A stretch of DNA of 13,312 bases from an uncultured Burkholderiales bacterium. GTDB lineage: Bacteria; Pseudomonadota; Gammaproteobacteria; Burkholderiales; Burkholderiaceae_C. Where the stretch lies: assembly GCA_903925445.1 (NCBI GenBank), contig CAIYFE010000349.1, positions 1 through 13,312 of the forward strand. Reading direction: 5' to 3'. Positions 1 through 6,925 of the stretch are shown here, piece after piece. The notes beneath the pieces were generated by a model. That model was given only the letters and a program-made list of their open reading frames with translations, ran no database searches and was not told the origin of the DNA. Position numbers and translations under genes: made by a program. Position 1 is the first letter of the stretch. Each line of letters opens with the position of its first letter.

Positions 1-62
1 AAATCGTGAAGCACAGTGCCCACCGTTGAGCCAAGGGAGCAGTGACTCGCGAAAGGTTTAAA
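1..62. other. Left-edge stretch, no gene identified
   Basis: This short stretch precedes the stop codon of the first leftward gene. One plus-strand frame (2-61) is open from the window edge to a TAA at 59-61, so it could be the last 19 codons of a gene converging from the left, but it is too short to recognise. I see no terminator hairpin with a T-run. Confidence 0.2.
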
Positions 63-446
63 TCACGCGGCTCGTCGCTCCACCAACAAATCTAAAACCC
101 CCAGCGATTGGTCTTTGTCCATGATGCGCGCTTTGATGGTGCCGGGTTTGGGAATGGTGACGCCTTCAACTTCTAGCACGATGCGGTTGGTCAGGCTGAC
201 TTGGAAGTCAACATGGATTTGGGTGTTGAAAATTTCAACATCCTCCAAGCTGCAAATCATGGTGAGGTCGCGTGTTTGCGGATCGCCCGCATCGCGGCTC
301 AGATAAAAAAGCAAGGTGACTTTGGGCAGAAAAACTGGAAATTGAGGCGACTCCAGTTTTTCATACACATCGATGATCGACACCTGATTGGTGCGGGCGT
401 CAACCAACACACGGTTGGCCGCGATGGCGAAGTAGACGTCGAGCAT
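63..446 (-). CDS. DUF6941-type small protein
   Basis: This is a 127-aa soluble protein with no signal peptide or membrane segment. It begins with a pattern (MLDVYFAIAANRVLVD, then NQVSIIDVYEKL) that I associate with the uncharacterised DUF6941 family. That family assignment comes from memory of the pattern, not from a search. The sequence alternates short hydrophobic and polar stretches, as expected of a mostly beta-strand fold, and has no recognisable catalytic motif. It starts 6 bp after the stop of the paaF-like gene on the same strand and has no good Shine-Dalgarno of its own, so it is probably co-transcribed and translationally coupled. Its function is unknown. The link to phenylacetate metabolism is positional only. 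Confidence 0.75.
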   Translation of the reverse strand: MLDVYFAIAANRVLVDARTNQVSIIDVYEKLESPQFPVFLPKVTLLFYLSRDAGDPQTRDLTMICSLEDVEIFNTQIHVDFQVSLTNRIVLEVEGVTIPKPGTIKARIMDKDQSLGVLDLLVERRAA

Positions 447-452
447 GACGCG

Positions 453-1232
453 TTACTGGTTTTTGAAATTCGCAGCGCGTTTGTTGACGAACGCATCCAT
501 GCCTTCTTTTTGATCGGCCGTGGCAAACAACGCGTGGAACAAGCGGCGCTCGAACATCACGCCGTCGGCCAAGCCGCTTTCAAAGGCGCGATTGACGGAT
601 TCTTTGGCAGCCATGGTGGCGATTTGTGAGTAGCCGCAAATCATCAAAGCAGCGCCCAAAGCTTCTTCCATCAACTTGTCCAAGGCGACAACGCGGCTGA
701 CCAGTCCAGCTTTTTCGGCCTCTGCGGCATCCATCATGCGGCCAGTCAGCGCCAAGTCCATGGCTTTGGCTTTGCCCACGGCGCGTGGCAAGCGCTGTGT
801 GCCGCCCGCGCCAGGAATGACGCCCAACTTGATCTCGGGTTGACCAAACTTGGCGTTGTCGGCCGCGATGATGAAGTCGCACATCATGGCCAGCTCGCAA
901 CCACCGCCCAACGCGAAGCCGCTGACCGCCGCGATCACGGGCTTGCGGATGCTGCGGATGGTTTCCCAGTTGTCGGTGATGTAGTCGTTTTTGTAAACGT
1001 CAGCGAATGAGTAAGTGGCCATGGCGCCAATGTCTGCGCCCGCTGCGAAGGCTTTTTCGCTGCCTGTGATGATGGTGCAACCGATGTGGGCATCGGCCTC
1101 AAAGGCTTTGAGGGCTTGCCCCAACTCGATCATCAATTGCGCGTTCAGTGCATTGAGTTGTTTGGGACGGTTCAAAGTGATGATGCCAACTTTGTCGGCT
1201 TCGGTGCGAACGGTGATGAATTCGTAGGTCAT
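453..1232 (-). CDS. paaF: Enoyl-CoA hydratase, PaaF-like (2,3-dehydroadipyl-CoA hydratase)
   Basis: This 259-aa crotonase-family enzyme is the usual length for the family. The oxyanion-hole segment is FAAGADI (about residues 62-68). Both catalytic glutamates of true hydratases are present: Glu113 in GGGCEL and Glu133 in FGQPEIKLG, followed by PGAGGTQRL. In the phenylacetate pathway PaaF hydrates 2,3-dehydroadipyl-CoA to 3-hydroxyadipyl-CoA in the cytoplasm. I chose the ATG at 1232, preceded by GGA 8-10 nt upstream. An in-frame TTG at 1244 would add MESH but lacks support. The gene diverges from paaG across a palindromic operator, which favours PaaF over a general beta-oxidation hydratase, though sequence alone does not separate the two. 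Confidence 0.85.
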   Translation of the reverse strand: MTYEFITVRTEADKVGIITLNRPKQLNALNAQLMIELGQALKAFEADAHIGCTIITGSEKAFAAGADIGAMATYSFADVYKNDYITDNWETIRSIRKPVIAAVSGFALGGGCELAMMCDFIIAADNAKFGQPEIKLGVIPGAGGTQRLPRAVGKAKAMDLALTGRMMDAAEAEKAGLVSRVVALDKLMEEALGAALMICGYSQIATMAAKESVNRAFESGLADGVMFERRLFHALFATADQKEGMDAFVNKRAANFKNQ

Positions 1233-1259
1233 GTGGGATTCCAAGTTGAAACTGCTTCA

Positions 1260-1265
1260 ACTATA
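1260..1265 (-). promoter_or_regulatory. Candidate -10 box for the paaF-like gene
   Basis: Read on the minus strand this is TATAGT, one base from the -10 consensus, 27 bp upstream of the ATG. That predicts a leader of about 20 nt. No good -35 lies at normal spacing (TCAAAG at 17 bp), so the promoter is weak, activated, or misidentified. Confidence 0.4.
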
Positions 1266-1300
1266 GCCAAGCTGCCCAGGCACTTTGACCAAGGGTAAAC

Positions 1301-1326
1301 ATTAACCAACCGATTGGTCGGTTAAT
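1301..1326. promoter_or_regulatory. TetR-type palindromic operator between paaF and paaG (PaaR-like)
   Basis: This is a 26-bp inverted repeat. The left half is ATTAACCAACCGA and the right half TTGGTCGGTTAAT, and 11 of 13 positions pair; the two exceptions pair A with C and G with T. The CCGnnnGG-like core resembles operators of TetR-family regulators of CoA-ester catabolism, of which PaaR is the phenylacetate member. It lies in the divergent gap, 30 bp upstream of the paaG ATG and 68 bp upstream of the paaF ATG, and could repress both directions. The palindrome is seen directly. The regulator is inferred, and no regulator gene is in the window. Confidence 0.75.
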
Positions 1327-1341
1327 GCTAAATTTCTCAGC

Positions 1342-1347
1342 AGGAGA
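1342..1347 (+). promoter_or_regulatory. Ribosome binding site of paaG
   Basis: AGGAGA lies 9 nt before the paaG ATG at 1357. It is a strong Shine-Dalgarno and fixes this start. Confidence 0.8.
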
Positions 1348-1356
1348 TTCCTCAAC

Positions 1357-2163
1357 ATGACCCCTGTCGCACAAGAAAGCAGCGTTCTTTACGAAGAACG
1401 CGGCGCCGTGGCGTTGGTGACGCTCAATCGCGCCGCCTCGCTTAACAGTTTCACACGCCAAATGCACCACGATTTGTGGGCCGCATTGGATCGGGCGCAA
1501 GCCAACGAGCACGTCCGCGCACTCGTCATCACGGGCGCAGGACGGGGTTGTTGCGCCGGTCCCGAATTGTCCGAAATCGACTTTGCGCCAGGCCCAGATT
1601 TGATCGAACGCGCCAACCCAGGCCCCGTGATTGAGCAAGCCTTCAATCCAACCGCACGCAAATTGCAAGACTTGCGCATGCCTACGCTGGCGGCCGTCAA
1701 TGGCGTTGCGGCAGGCGCGGGCGCATCGCTGGCGATGTGTTGCGACATTGCGATTGCCGCGCCCCATGCCAGCTTCATCCAAGCCTTCAGCAAGATTGGG
1801 TTGATTCCCGACGCGGGCGGCAGTTGGCTGTTGGTCGAGCGTTTGGGGCTGGCGCGTGCCATGGCTTTGGCGCTGACGGGCGACAAACTGGGTGCCGCAC
1901 AAGCCAAAGAATGGGGCTTGATTTGGGACGTGGCCGATGACTGCGTTGCCGCCGCTTTGGCGCTGGCTGAAAAGCTGGCTGCCATGCCCACCCAAGCGTT
2001 GGTCGCCACCCGTCATTTGTTGCGTGAGGCCGGCACCCGCACCTTGAGTCAACATTTGGACGCAGAACGCGACGCGCAGTCTGCATTGGGACGCACGCAC
2101 GATTACATCGAAGGCGTCACCGCATTCTTGGAAAAACGCCCAGCGGTGTTCAAGGGGAAATGA
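1357..2163 (+). CDS. paaG: 1,2-epoxyphenylacetyl-CoA isomerase PaaG
   Basis: This 268-aa crotonase-fold enzyme lacks the two hydratase glutamates. It has the PaaG-type catalytic aspartate, Asp152, in GLIPDAGGSWLL. In the pathway it converts ring-1,2-epoxyphenylacetyl-CoA to the oxepin-CoA before ring opening by PaaZ. The N-terminal strand and VTLNR motif are at about residues 20-25, and the oxyanion-hole segments are at about 64-71 and 116-124. The first of these reads GCCAGPEL, whereas I expect GFCAGQDL in this family, so two positions are unusual. The start is set by a strong ribosome binding site. The stop codon overlaps the start of paaI, as expected for an operon. The C-terminal EGVTAFLEKRPAVFKG is typical. 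Confidence 0.92.
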   Translation: MTPVAQESSVLYEERGAVALVTLNRAASLNSFTRQMHHDLWAALDRAQANEHVRALVITGAGRGCCAGPELSEIDFAPGPDLIERANPGPVIEQAFNPTARKLQDLRMPTLAAVNGVAAGAGASLAMCCDIAIAAPHASFIQAFSKIGLIPDAGGSWLLVERLGLARAMALALTGDKLGAAQAKEWGLIWDVADDCVAAALALAEKLAAMPTQALVATRHLLREAGTRTLSQHLDAERDAQSALGRTHDYIEGVTAFLEKRPAVFKGK

Positions 2164-2597
2164 TGAGCGTCGATCCCAACACCTTGGCGCAACAAGTGGC
2201 GCAGTCCATGTATGCGGTGGACACGGCCACCAAAGACACCATGGGCATCGAAATTTTGAGCTGCGCGCCCGGCCGCGCGGTGCTTCGCATGCCCGTGCGT
2301 GCCTTGCACCTGAATGGCCATCAAATTTGCCATGGTGGTTTCATCTTCACCTTGGCGGATTCGACGTTTGCATTTGCCTGCAACAGCTACAACAAAGCGG
2401 CAGTGGCAGCGGGTTGCAGCATTGAATTTTTAAAACCGGCCAAGCTTGGCGACGTGTTGACGTGCGAAGGCGTGGAGCAAACCTTGTCGGGTCGCCACGG
2501 CATTTACGACATGCGCGTGACCAACCAACATGGCGAGACGGTGGCCATGTTCCGTGGCAAAAGCGCTCAAATTCAAGGAACGGTGATCCCAGAATGA
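2163..2597 (+). CDS. paaI: Hydroxyphenylacetyl-CoA thioesterase PaaI
   Basis: This 144-aa hotdog-fold thioesterase has the family signature CHGGFIFTLADSTFAFACN (about residues 56-74). His57, Gly58 and Asp66 correspond to the active-site positions known in E. coli PaaI. It hydrolyses dead-end phenylacetyl-CoA derivatives formed in the pathway and so frees CoA. Two adjacent ATGs exist, at 2160 and 2163. The second is preferred because the GGGGA ribosome binding site (2154-2158) is 4 nt away from it but only 1 nt from the first. Either start overlaps the paaG stop, and the 3' end overlaps paaK, so translation is coupled along the operon. Confidence 0.93.
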   Translation: MSVDPNTLAQQVAQSMYAVDTATKDTMGIEILSCAPGRAVLRMPVRALHLNGHQICHGGFIFTLADSTFAFACNSYNKAAVAAGCSIEFLKPAKLGDVLTCEGVEQTLSGRHGIYDMRVTNQHGETVAMFRGKSAQIQGTVIPE

Positions 2598-3907
2598 TTC
2601 AACATGCTTCGACCGCGCTCCCTTTGGAGCCCATTGAAAAGGCGAGTGTCGATGAGCTGCGCGCCTTGCAGCTCAAACGTTTGCAAGCCACGCTGCACCA
2701 CGCCTACAACAATTCGCCCGCGTATCGCGCCAAGTTTGATGCGGCGGGTGTGCACCCCAGCGACTGCAAAACTTTGGCCGACTTGTCTAAATTTCCGTTC
2801 ACAAGCAAGGCCGATTTACGCGACAACTACCCTTTTGGCATGTTGTCTGTTCCGCGTGAACAGTGTGTGCGCATTCATGCTTCCAGCGGCACCACCGGTA
2901 AGCCCACCGTGGTCGCGTATACGCAAAACGACATCGACACTTGGGCGCTTGTGGTGGCACGCAGCATTCGTGCCGCAGGCGCACGCAAGGGCGACATGGT
3001 GCACGTCAGCTACGGCTATGGCTTGTTCACCGGCGGTTTAGGCGCGCATTACGGCGCCGAGCGATTGGGGCTGACGGTGGTGCCGTTTGGTGGCGGTCAA
3101 ACCGAGCGTCAAGTTCAGCTGATTCAAGACTTCAAACCCGACATCATCATGGTCACGCCCAGTTACATGTTGGCCATTGCCGATGAGTTTGAGCGCCAGG
3201 GCTTGAATCCCGCGCAATGCAGTTTGCGGTTGGGTATTTTTGGCGCAGAGCCTTGGACCAACGACATGCGACGCGCCATCGAGCAGCGTTGCGGCATCGA
3301 TGCCGTTGATATTTACGGTTTGTCAGAAGTCATGGGTCCAGGGGTTGCCAACGAGTGCATCGAAACCAAGGACGGCCCCACGATTTGGGAAGACCATTTC
3401 TATCCCGAAATCATTCATCCCGAAACGGGCGAACCTGTGGCTGATGGCGAAATGGGCGAGTTGGTTTTCACCAGCTTGACCAAAGAGGCCTTGCCCATCA
3501 TTCGATACCGCACCCGCGATCTGACCCGCTTGTTGCCCGGCACTGCGCGCACCATGCGACGCATGGAAAAAATCACCGGCCGCAGCGACGACATGATGAT
3601 TGTGCGAGGCGTCAATGTTTTCCCCTCGCAAATTGAAGAATTCATCTTGAAGCAGGCCGAACTCGCGCCGCATTACCAATGCGTCTTGACTCGTGAAGGC
3701 CCGATGGACAGCTTGCATGTGTTGATTGAAACCCGTCCGGGCATCGATCCGCAATCGCCTCAAGCACAAGCAGCAGCGCGCCAGTTGCAGCACGATGTCA
3801 AAACCTTTGTGGGCACCAGCATTGGTGTGGAGCTCAAAGCCGAGGGCGGCATAGAACGCAGTCAGGGCAAAGCCAAACGCGTGGTGGATTTACGAACCGT
3901 GAAGTAA
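2594..3907 (+). CDS. paaK: Phenylacetate-CoA ligase PaaK
   Basis: This 437-aa protein has the same length as E. coli PaaK. It is an ANL-superfamily adenylate-forming enzyme that activates phenylacetate with ATP and CoA, the first step of the pathway. Motifs in order are the phosphate loop HASSGTTGKPTVV (residues 95-107), FGAEPW (216-221), the substrate/adenylate motif DIYGLSEVMGPG (239-250), YRTRDL (305-310), the hinge GRSDDMMIVRGVNVFPSQIEE (329-349), and a C-terminal GKAKRV whose lysine is the likely adenylation residue. The ATG overlaps the paaI stop as ATGA. The frame stays open upstream to 2462, but that extension lies inside paaI and is not used. It converges on the M61 gene with a 5-bp gap. 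Confidence 0.95.
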   Translation: MIQHASTALPLEPIEKASVDELRALQLKRLQATLHHAYNNSPAYRAKFDAAGVHPSDCKTLADLSKFPFTSKADLRDNYPFGMLSVPREQCVRIHASSGTTGKPTVVAYTQNDIDTWALVVARSIRAAGARKGDMVHVSYGYGLFTGGLGAHYGAERLGLTVVPFGGGQTERQVQLIQDFKPDIIMVTPSYMLAIADEFERQGLNPAQCSLRLGIFGAEPWTNDMRRAIEQRCGIDAVDIYGLSEVMGPGVANECIETKDGPTIWEDHFYPEIIHPETGEPVADGEMGELVFTSLTKEALPIIRYRTRDLTRLLPGTARTMRRMEKITGRSDDMMIVRGVNVFPSQIEEFILKQAELAPHYQCVLTREGPMDSLHVLIETRPGIDPQSPQAQAAARQLQHDVKTFVGTSIGVELKAEGGIERSQGKAKRVVDLRTVK

Positions 3908-3912
3908 AGAGC

Positions 3913-5709
3913 TCAACCCAGCCAGGCTTTGAGCTTGGCGGGGGCATCGATGCCCAAACGCCAAGTGCTGACTTCTGATGCCGCCGGCAAGTTCAAGTTC
4001 AGGCGCAGCAAACGCCGATCTCGGCTGATCAAAGTCGTCACTTTTTTTGCTGTGCCTGCATAAAGCGTCAGGTCGTCGATTTTTTTCATCCGCCAACTGC
4101 TGGCAGATTTGCCACCGACTTCTAAGCCCAACCATTCGTCGCCGGGTGCAAACCCAGCGTGATGCGCAGCACCGCCGTGCAGCACTTGTTGGATCTGCAG
4201 GCCGTTTTCTTCGCCGACCCGCAAGCCCAAGCGTTGCGCCAGTTGCGCTGGATCTTGATGCACGGCCACACCATGGGCGGCCAGCAAGCTCGCCAGTGGC
4301 AACTCACGCGTGCCATGCACCCAAGCTTTGAGTTCTCGCGCCCAAGATCGACCCGTGAGTTCTTGCAGCACAGCCAAGACATCGGCTTCTTGCATCGGGC
4401 CCGCCTTGCAGCGTTGCCACAAACCGCGCATGACATCGTCAAGCGTGACGGTGTGGCTGCGAACGCCATGCAGGCGCAAGCTCAAGTCCAAACACAGCGC
4501 CACCAATGCACCTTTGGTGTAGTAGCTCACCGTTAAATTGGCGGTGTTGGCGTCTTGGCGGTAATACTTGATCCAGGCATCAAAGCTCGATCGCGCCACG
4601 CTTTGCACTTGACGCCCCGGTGTTTGAAGCACTTGGTTGATGGTTTTGTTGATCAAGCGCAAATACTGGCTGTCATCGATCAATCCTGCTCGGCGCAACA
4701 ACAAATCGTCGTAGTAGCTGGTGAAGCCTTCAAAAAACCACAGCAGCTCGGTGTAGTTTTCGCGTTGGTAGTCGTACTGCGTGAATTCGGCGGGACGCAA
4801 ACGTTTGACATTCCACGTGTGGAAATACTCGTGACTGATGAGCCCCAGCAGCGTGATGTAGCCGTCGCTGTTTTTGCTTTGAGAAGTCCTCGGTAAATCG
4901 GCGCGTTGGCAAATGAGCGCTGTGCTGTTGCGGTGCTCCAAGCCCCCGTAACCTTCCGCCACCGCATTGAGCATGAAAACATAGCGCTTGAACGGAATTT
5001 TTGAACGTTGTTTGCCATGCCAAAACCCAATGGCGGTTTCGCAAATTTTTTGCGCGTCTCGCAGCAAATGTTCTCCATCAAACGCTGGCGTTGCACCGGC
5101 CACGACAAACTGATGCGTCACACCGCTGGCCTTGAATTCACCCGACCAGAAATCGCCCATCTCCACGGGGCAGTCCGCCAATTCGTCGTAATTGGCCGCG
5201 CTGTAAATGCCAAAACCTTTGGGGTTGGTTTTGACCGCCGTCAAACCTGTTGCAACGCGCCAAGCTCGTGTGTGTTCAGGGGCAACAAGCTCAAGTTGAT
5301 GCGCCGACTGCGTTTGGTTTTGAACTTGCAAACACAAGCTGGTGGCGTTGAAAAAACCGCGTTGAGCATCCAACCAAGCCGTGCGTACCGAGTCGTCGTG
5401 GGCGTGAACTTGGTAGCGCAACACCAAAGGCGCATCGCTTTGCGATGCAATGTCCCACGTGCATTTGTCCAGTTGCGTGATGTCTACTTTTTGACCCGAT
5501 TGGTGCGCTTGCAAGCCCATCAGCTGTTTAGAAAACTCACGCACCATGTAACTGCCGGCAATCCAGACCGGCAAGCTGACGCGTTGATTTGCGCTGGGTT
5601 GTGCAATGGTCAAAGTCACGCCATACAAATGGGCGTGTACGTCAGCAACTTCGATGCGGTAATGCACCGTGGGCAATGGCTGAGTTGAAGGCTGGGCGCG
5701 GCGCGACAT
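3913..5709 (-). CDS. M61-family metallopeptidase with C-terminal PDZ domain
   Basis: This 598-aa protein matches the glycyl aminopeptidase-type M61 family. The N-terminal beta domain contains PVWIAGSYMVREFSK (about residues 47-61). The catalytic domain has GYGGLEHRNS (253-262) and the zinc motif HEYFH (293-297) within SHEYFHTWNVKRLRP. The third ligand, Glu327 in WFFEGFTSYYDD, lies 30 residues after the motif. A PDZ-like domain covers about 480-560 (GLQIQQVLHGGAAHHAGFAPGDEW). There is no signal peptide, so it is probably cytoplasmic. The native substrate is unknown. It starts 6 bp after the DUF3429 stop, is last in its four-gene operon, and lacks a clear ribosome binding site, suggesting coupling. 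Confidence 0.9.
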   Translation of the reverse strand: MSRRAQPSTQPLPTVHYRIEVADVHAHLYGVTLTIAQPSANQRVSLPVWIAGSYMVREFSKQLMGLQAHQSGQKVDITQLDKCTWDIASQSDAPLVLRYQVHAHDDSVRTAWLDAQRGFFNATSLCLQVQNQTQSAHQLELVAPEHTRAWRVATGLTAVKTNPKGFGIYSAANYDELADCPVEMGDFWSGEFKASGVTHQFVVAGATPAFDGEHLLRDAQKICETAIGFWHGKQRSKIPFKRYVFMLNAVAEGYGGLEHRNSTALICQRADLPRTSQSKNSDGYITLLGLISHEYFHTWNVKRLRPAEFTQYDYQRENYTELLWFFEGFTSYYDDLLLRRAGLIDDSQYLRLINKTINQVLQTPGRQVQSVARSSFDAWIKYYRQDANTANLTVSYYTKGALVALCLDLSLRLHGVRSHTVTLDDVMRGLWQRCKAGPMQEADVLAVLQELTGRSWARELKAWVHGTRELPLASLLAAHGVAVHQDPAQLAQRLGLRVGEENGLQIQQVLHGGAAHHAGFAPGDEWLGLEVGGKSASSWRMKKIDDLTLYAGTAKKVTTLISRDRRLLRLNLNLPAASEVSTWRLGIDAPAKLKAWLG

Positions 5710-5715
5710 GGTCGA

Positions 5716-6168
5716 TCAGGTGGCTGCGGCGCCAAGCAGGCAGGCCAAGGTAGACACCACGGTCAAACGAAAACGCATCGTCATCCACTCGCGCAAACCC
5801 GCTTCAGGCCAAGTTTTGCGATCCACCAAGTAGCAAGCGATCAAGAGCAGACCAAACAAAGGCAGTCCCGCGTAAGCCGGCATCATCACGGCAATCCAAG
5901 CCACCAACGAAGGCACCACGCCCCAACTCATGTGCAATTTGCGATGTGGCGCGTTGTGGCGCAATCCGATGCCCCAATGTATTCCGCCTAAAAACGAGGT
6001 GATGGTCGCTGCATACGCCGACAAGGCCAGCGCCACATAGGGATGCGCTTCTGGTGTGACGATCCACAACAACACAGCCAGCACGACAAAGGGAACCAAG
6101 CCTGCGTAGCCCAAGCGCTGAATCAAGACACCGGCTTGGCTGTCGGGGGTGATGGGGGTGTAGGGCAT
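5716..6168 (-). CDS. DUF3429 inner-membrane protein
   Basis: This 150-aa hydrophobic protein has about five predicted membrane segments at residues 19-37, 43-65, 83-98, 100-117 and 134-149. The segment SFLGGIHWGIGL (58-69), between the second helix and a basic loop, is the DUF3429 hallmark that I recognise. The function of this family is unknown. The start ATG is 2 bp after the DsbC stop and the stop is 6 bp before the M61 start, so it sits in the middle of a co-transcribed block. No Shine-Dalgarno is evident, so translational coupling is likely. Family assignment is confident; function is not. Confidence 0.87.
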   Translation of the reverse strand: MPYTPITPDSQAGVLIQRLGYAGLVPFVVLAVLLWIVTPEAHPYVALALSAYAATITSFLGGIHWGIGLRHNAPHRKLHMSWGVVPSLVAWIAVMMPAYAGLPLFGLLLIACYLVDRKTWPEAGLREWMTMRFRLTVVSTLACLLGAAAT

Positions 6169-6170
6169 GG

Positions 6171-6893
6171 TTATTTGCTGGCGTCAGCCAAAAGCTTTTC
6201 GATTTGGGTGGTGTTGATCGCACCAGGCACGCGGGTGCCGTCTTGCGCGATCAAGGTGGGCGTGCCATTGATTTTGTATTTGCGACCGAACTCGACGTTG
6301 CGGTCAATGGCCGCGGTGTTGCAGTTGCCGGCAGGCGGCGTTTGGTCGTTGCTCATGGTGTTGTGCCAAGCGCTGGCGGGATCTTTGGCGCACCAAATGG
6401 CTTTGGATTTGTCGACCGAGTTTTGTCCCAGGATGGGGTAGAGGAAGGTGTAGATCGTCACGTTGTCTACTTTGGACAAATCGCGTTCAAAGCGTTTGCA
6501 AAAACCGCAATTGGGATCTTCAAAAATGGCGAGTTTGCGTTTGCCGTTGCCCCGCACGATGGTGATGGCGTCCTTGAGCGGCAAGGCCGCAAAATCAATG
6601 GCTCCCAATTTGGCTTCGCGTTCCTCGGTCAGGTTGCGGCGCGTTCGGGTGTCGATCAAATTGCCTTGAATCAGAAAATTACCTTCTGCATCAGCGTAAT
6701 AAAGCTCGTTGTTTTCTAGGCGCAGTTCGTACACACCATTCATGGGCGTGCGTGAGACCTCTTCAATTTTGGGCAGTTGTGGAATGCGTTCGGCAATGTT
6801 TTTGCGAATGGCTGCTTCTTGGCCTTGGGCGAAGACGCTGCTCATGCACAAACCCAACAAGGCGGTGCTTAACAATCGAAGATAACGTGTCAT
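6171..6893 (-). CDS. Periplasmic DsbC-type thiol:disulfide interchange protein
   Basis: This 240-aa exported protein carries a signal peptide at residues 1-22 (MTRYLRLLSTALLGLCM, likely cut after SVFA). An N-terminal dimerisation domain runs to about 85 and a thioredoxin-fold domain follows. The active site is Cys129-Gly-Phe-Cys132 in FEDPNCGFCKRF, and the cis-proline is in NGTPTLI (Pro212). A second cysteine pair, Cys168 and Cys191, matches the structural disulfide of DsbC. It isomerises wrong disulfides in periplasmic proteins and would be kept reduced by DsbD (not in the window). An in-frame upstream start at 6953 would put 20 polar residues before the signal peptide and overlap the upstream gene, so the ATG at 6893 is preferred. 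Confidence 0.9.
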   Translation of the reverse strand: MTRYLRLLSTALLGLCMSSVFAQGQEAAIRKNIAERIPQLPKIEEVSRTPMNGVYELRLENNELYYADAEGNFLIQGNLIDTRTRRNLTEEREAKLGAIDFAALPLKDAITIVRGNGKRKLAIFEDPNCGFCKRFERDLSKVDNVTIYTFLYPILGQNSVDKSKAIWCAKDPASAWHNTMSNDQTPPAGNCNTAAIDRNVEFGRKYKINGTPTLIAQDGTRVPGAINTTQIEKLLADASK

Positions 6894-6925
6894 AAAAATA
6901 CCAGTCTCACAAAAAAAATCAGTCG

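Noticed and set aside
1261..2100. 279-codon open frame antisense to paaG
   Set aside because: Its protein is low in recognisable structure, rich in Gln, Arg and Gly, and entirely explained by the codon pattern of paaG on the other strand.
2462..2593. N-terminal extension of the PaaK frame by 44 codons
   Set aside because: It lies within paaI, the extra residues are unlike any ligase, and the ATG at 2594 gives the standard 437-aa length.
3910..3935. Inverted repeat AGCTCAA / TTGAGCT at the paaK-M61 junction as a terminator
   Set aside because: The arms are only 7 bp, the stem is not GC-rich, and no T-run follows on the plus strand; it may be chance within the M61 tail.
5008..5688. 226-codon open frame antisense to the M61 gene
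   Set aside because: It shows no domain pattern and covers a well-supported peptidase coding region.
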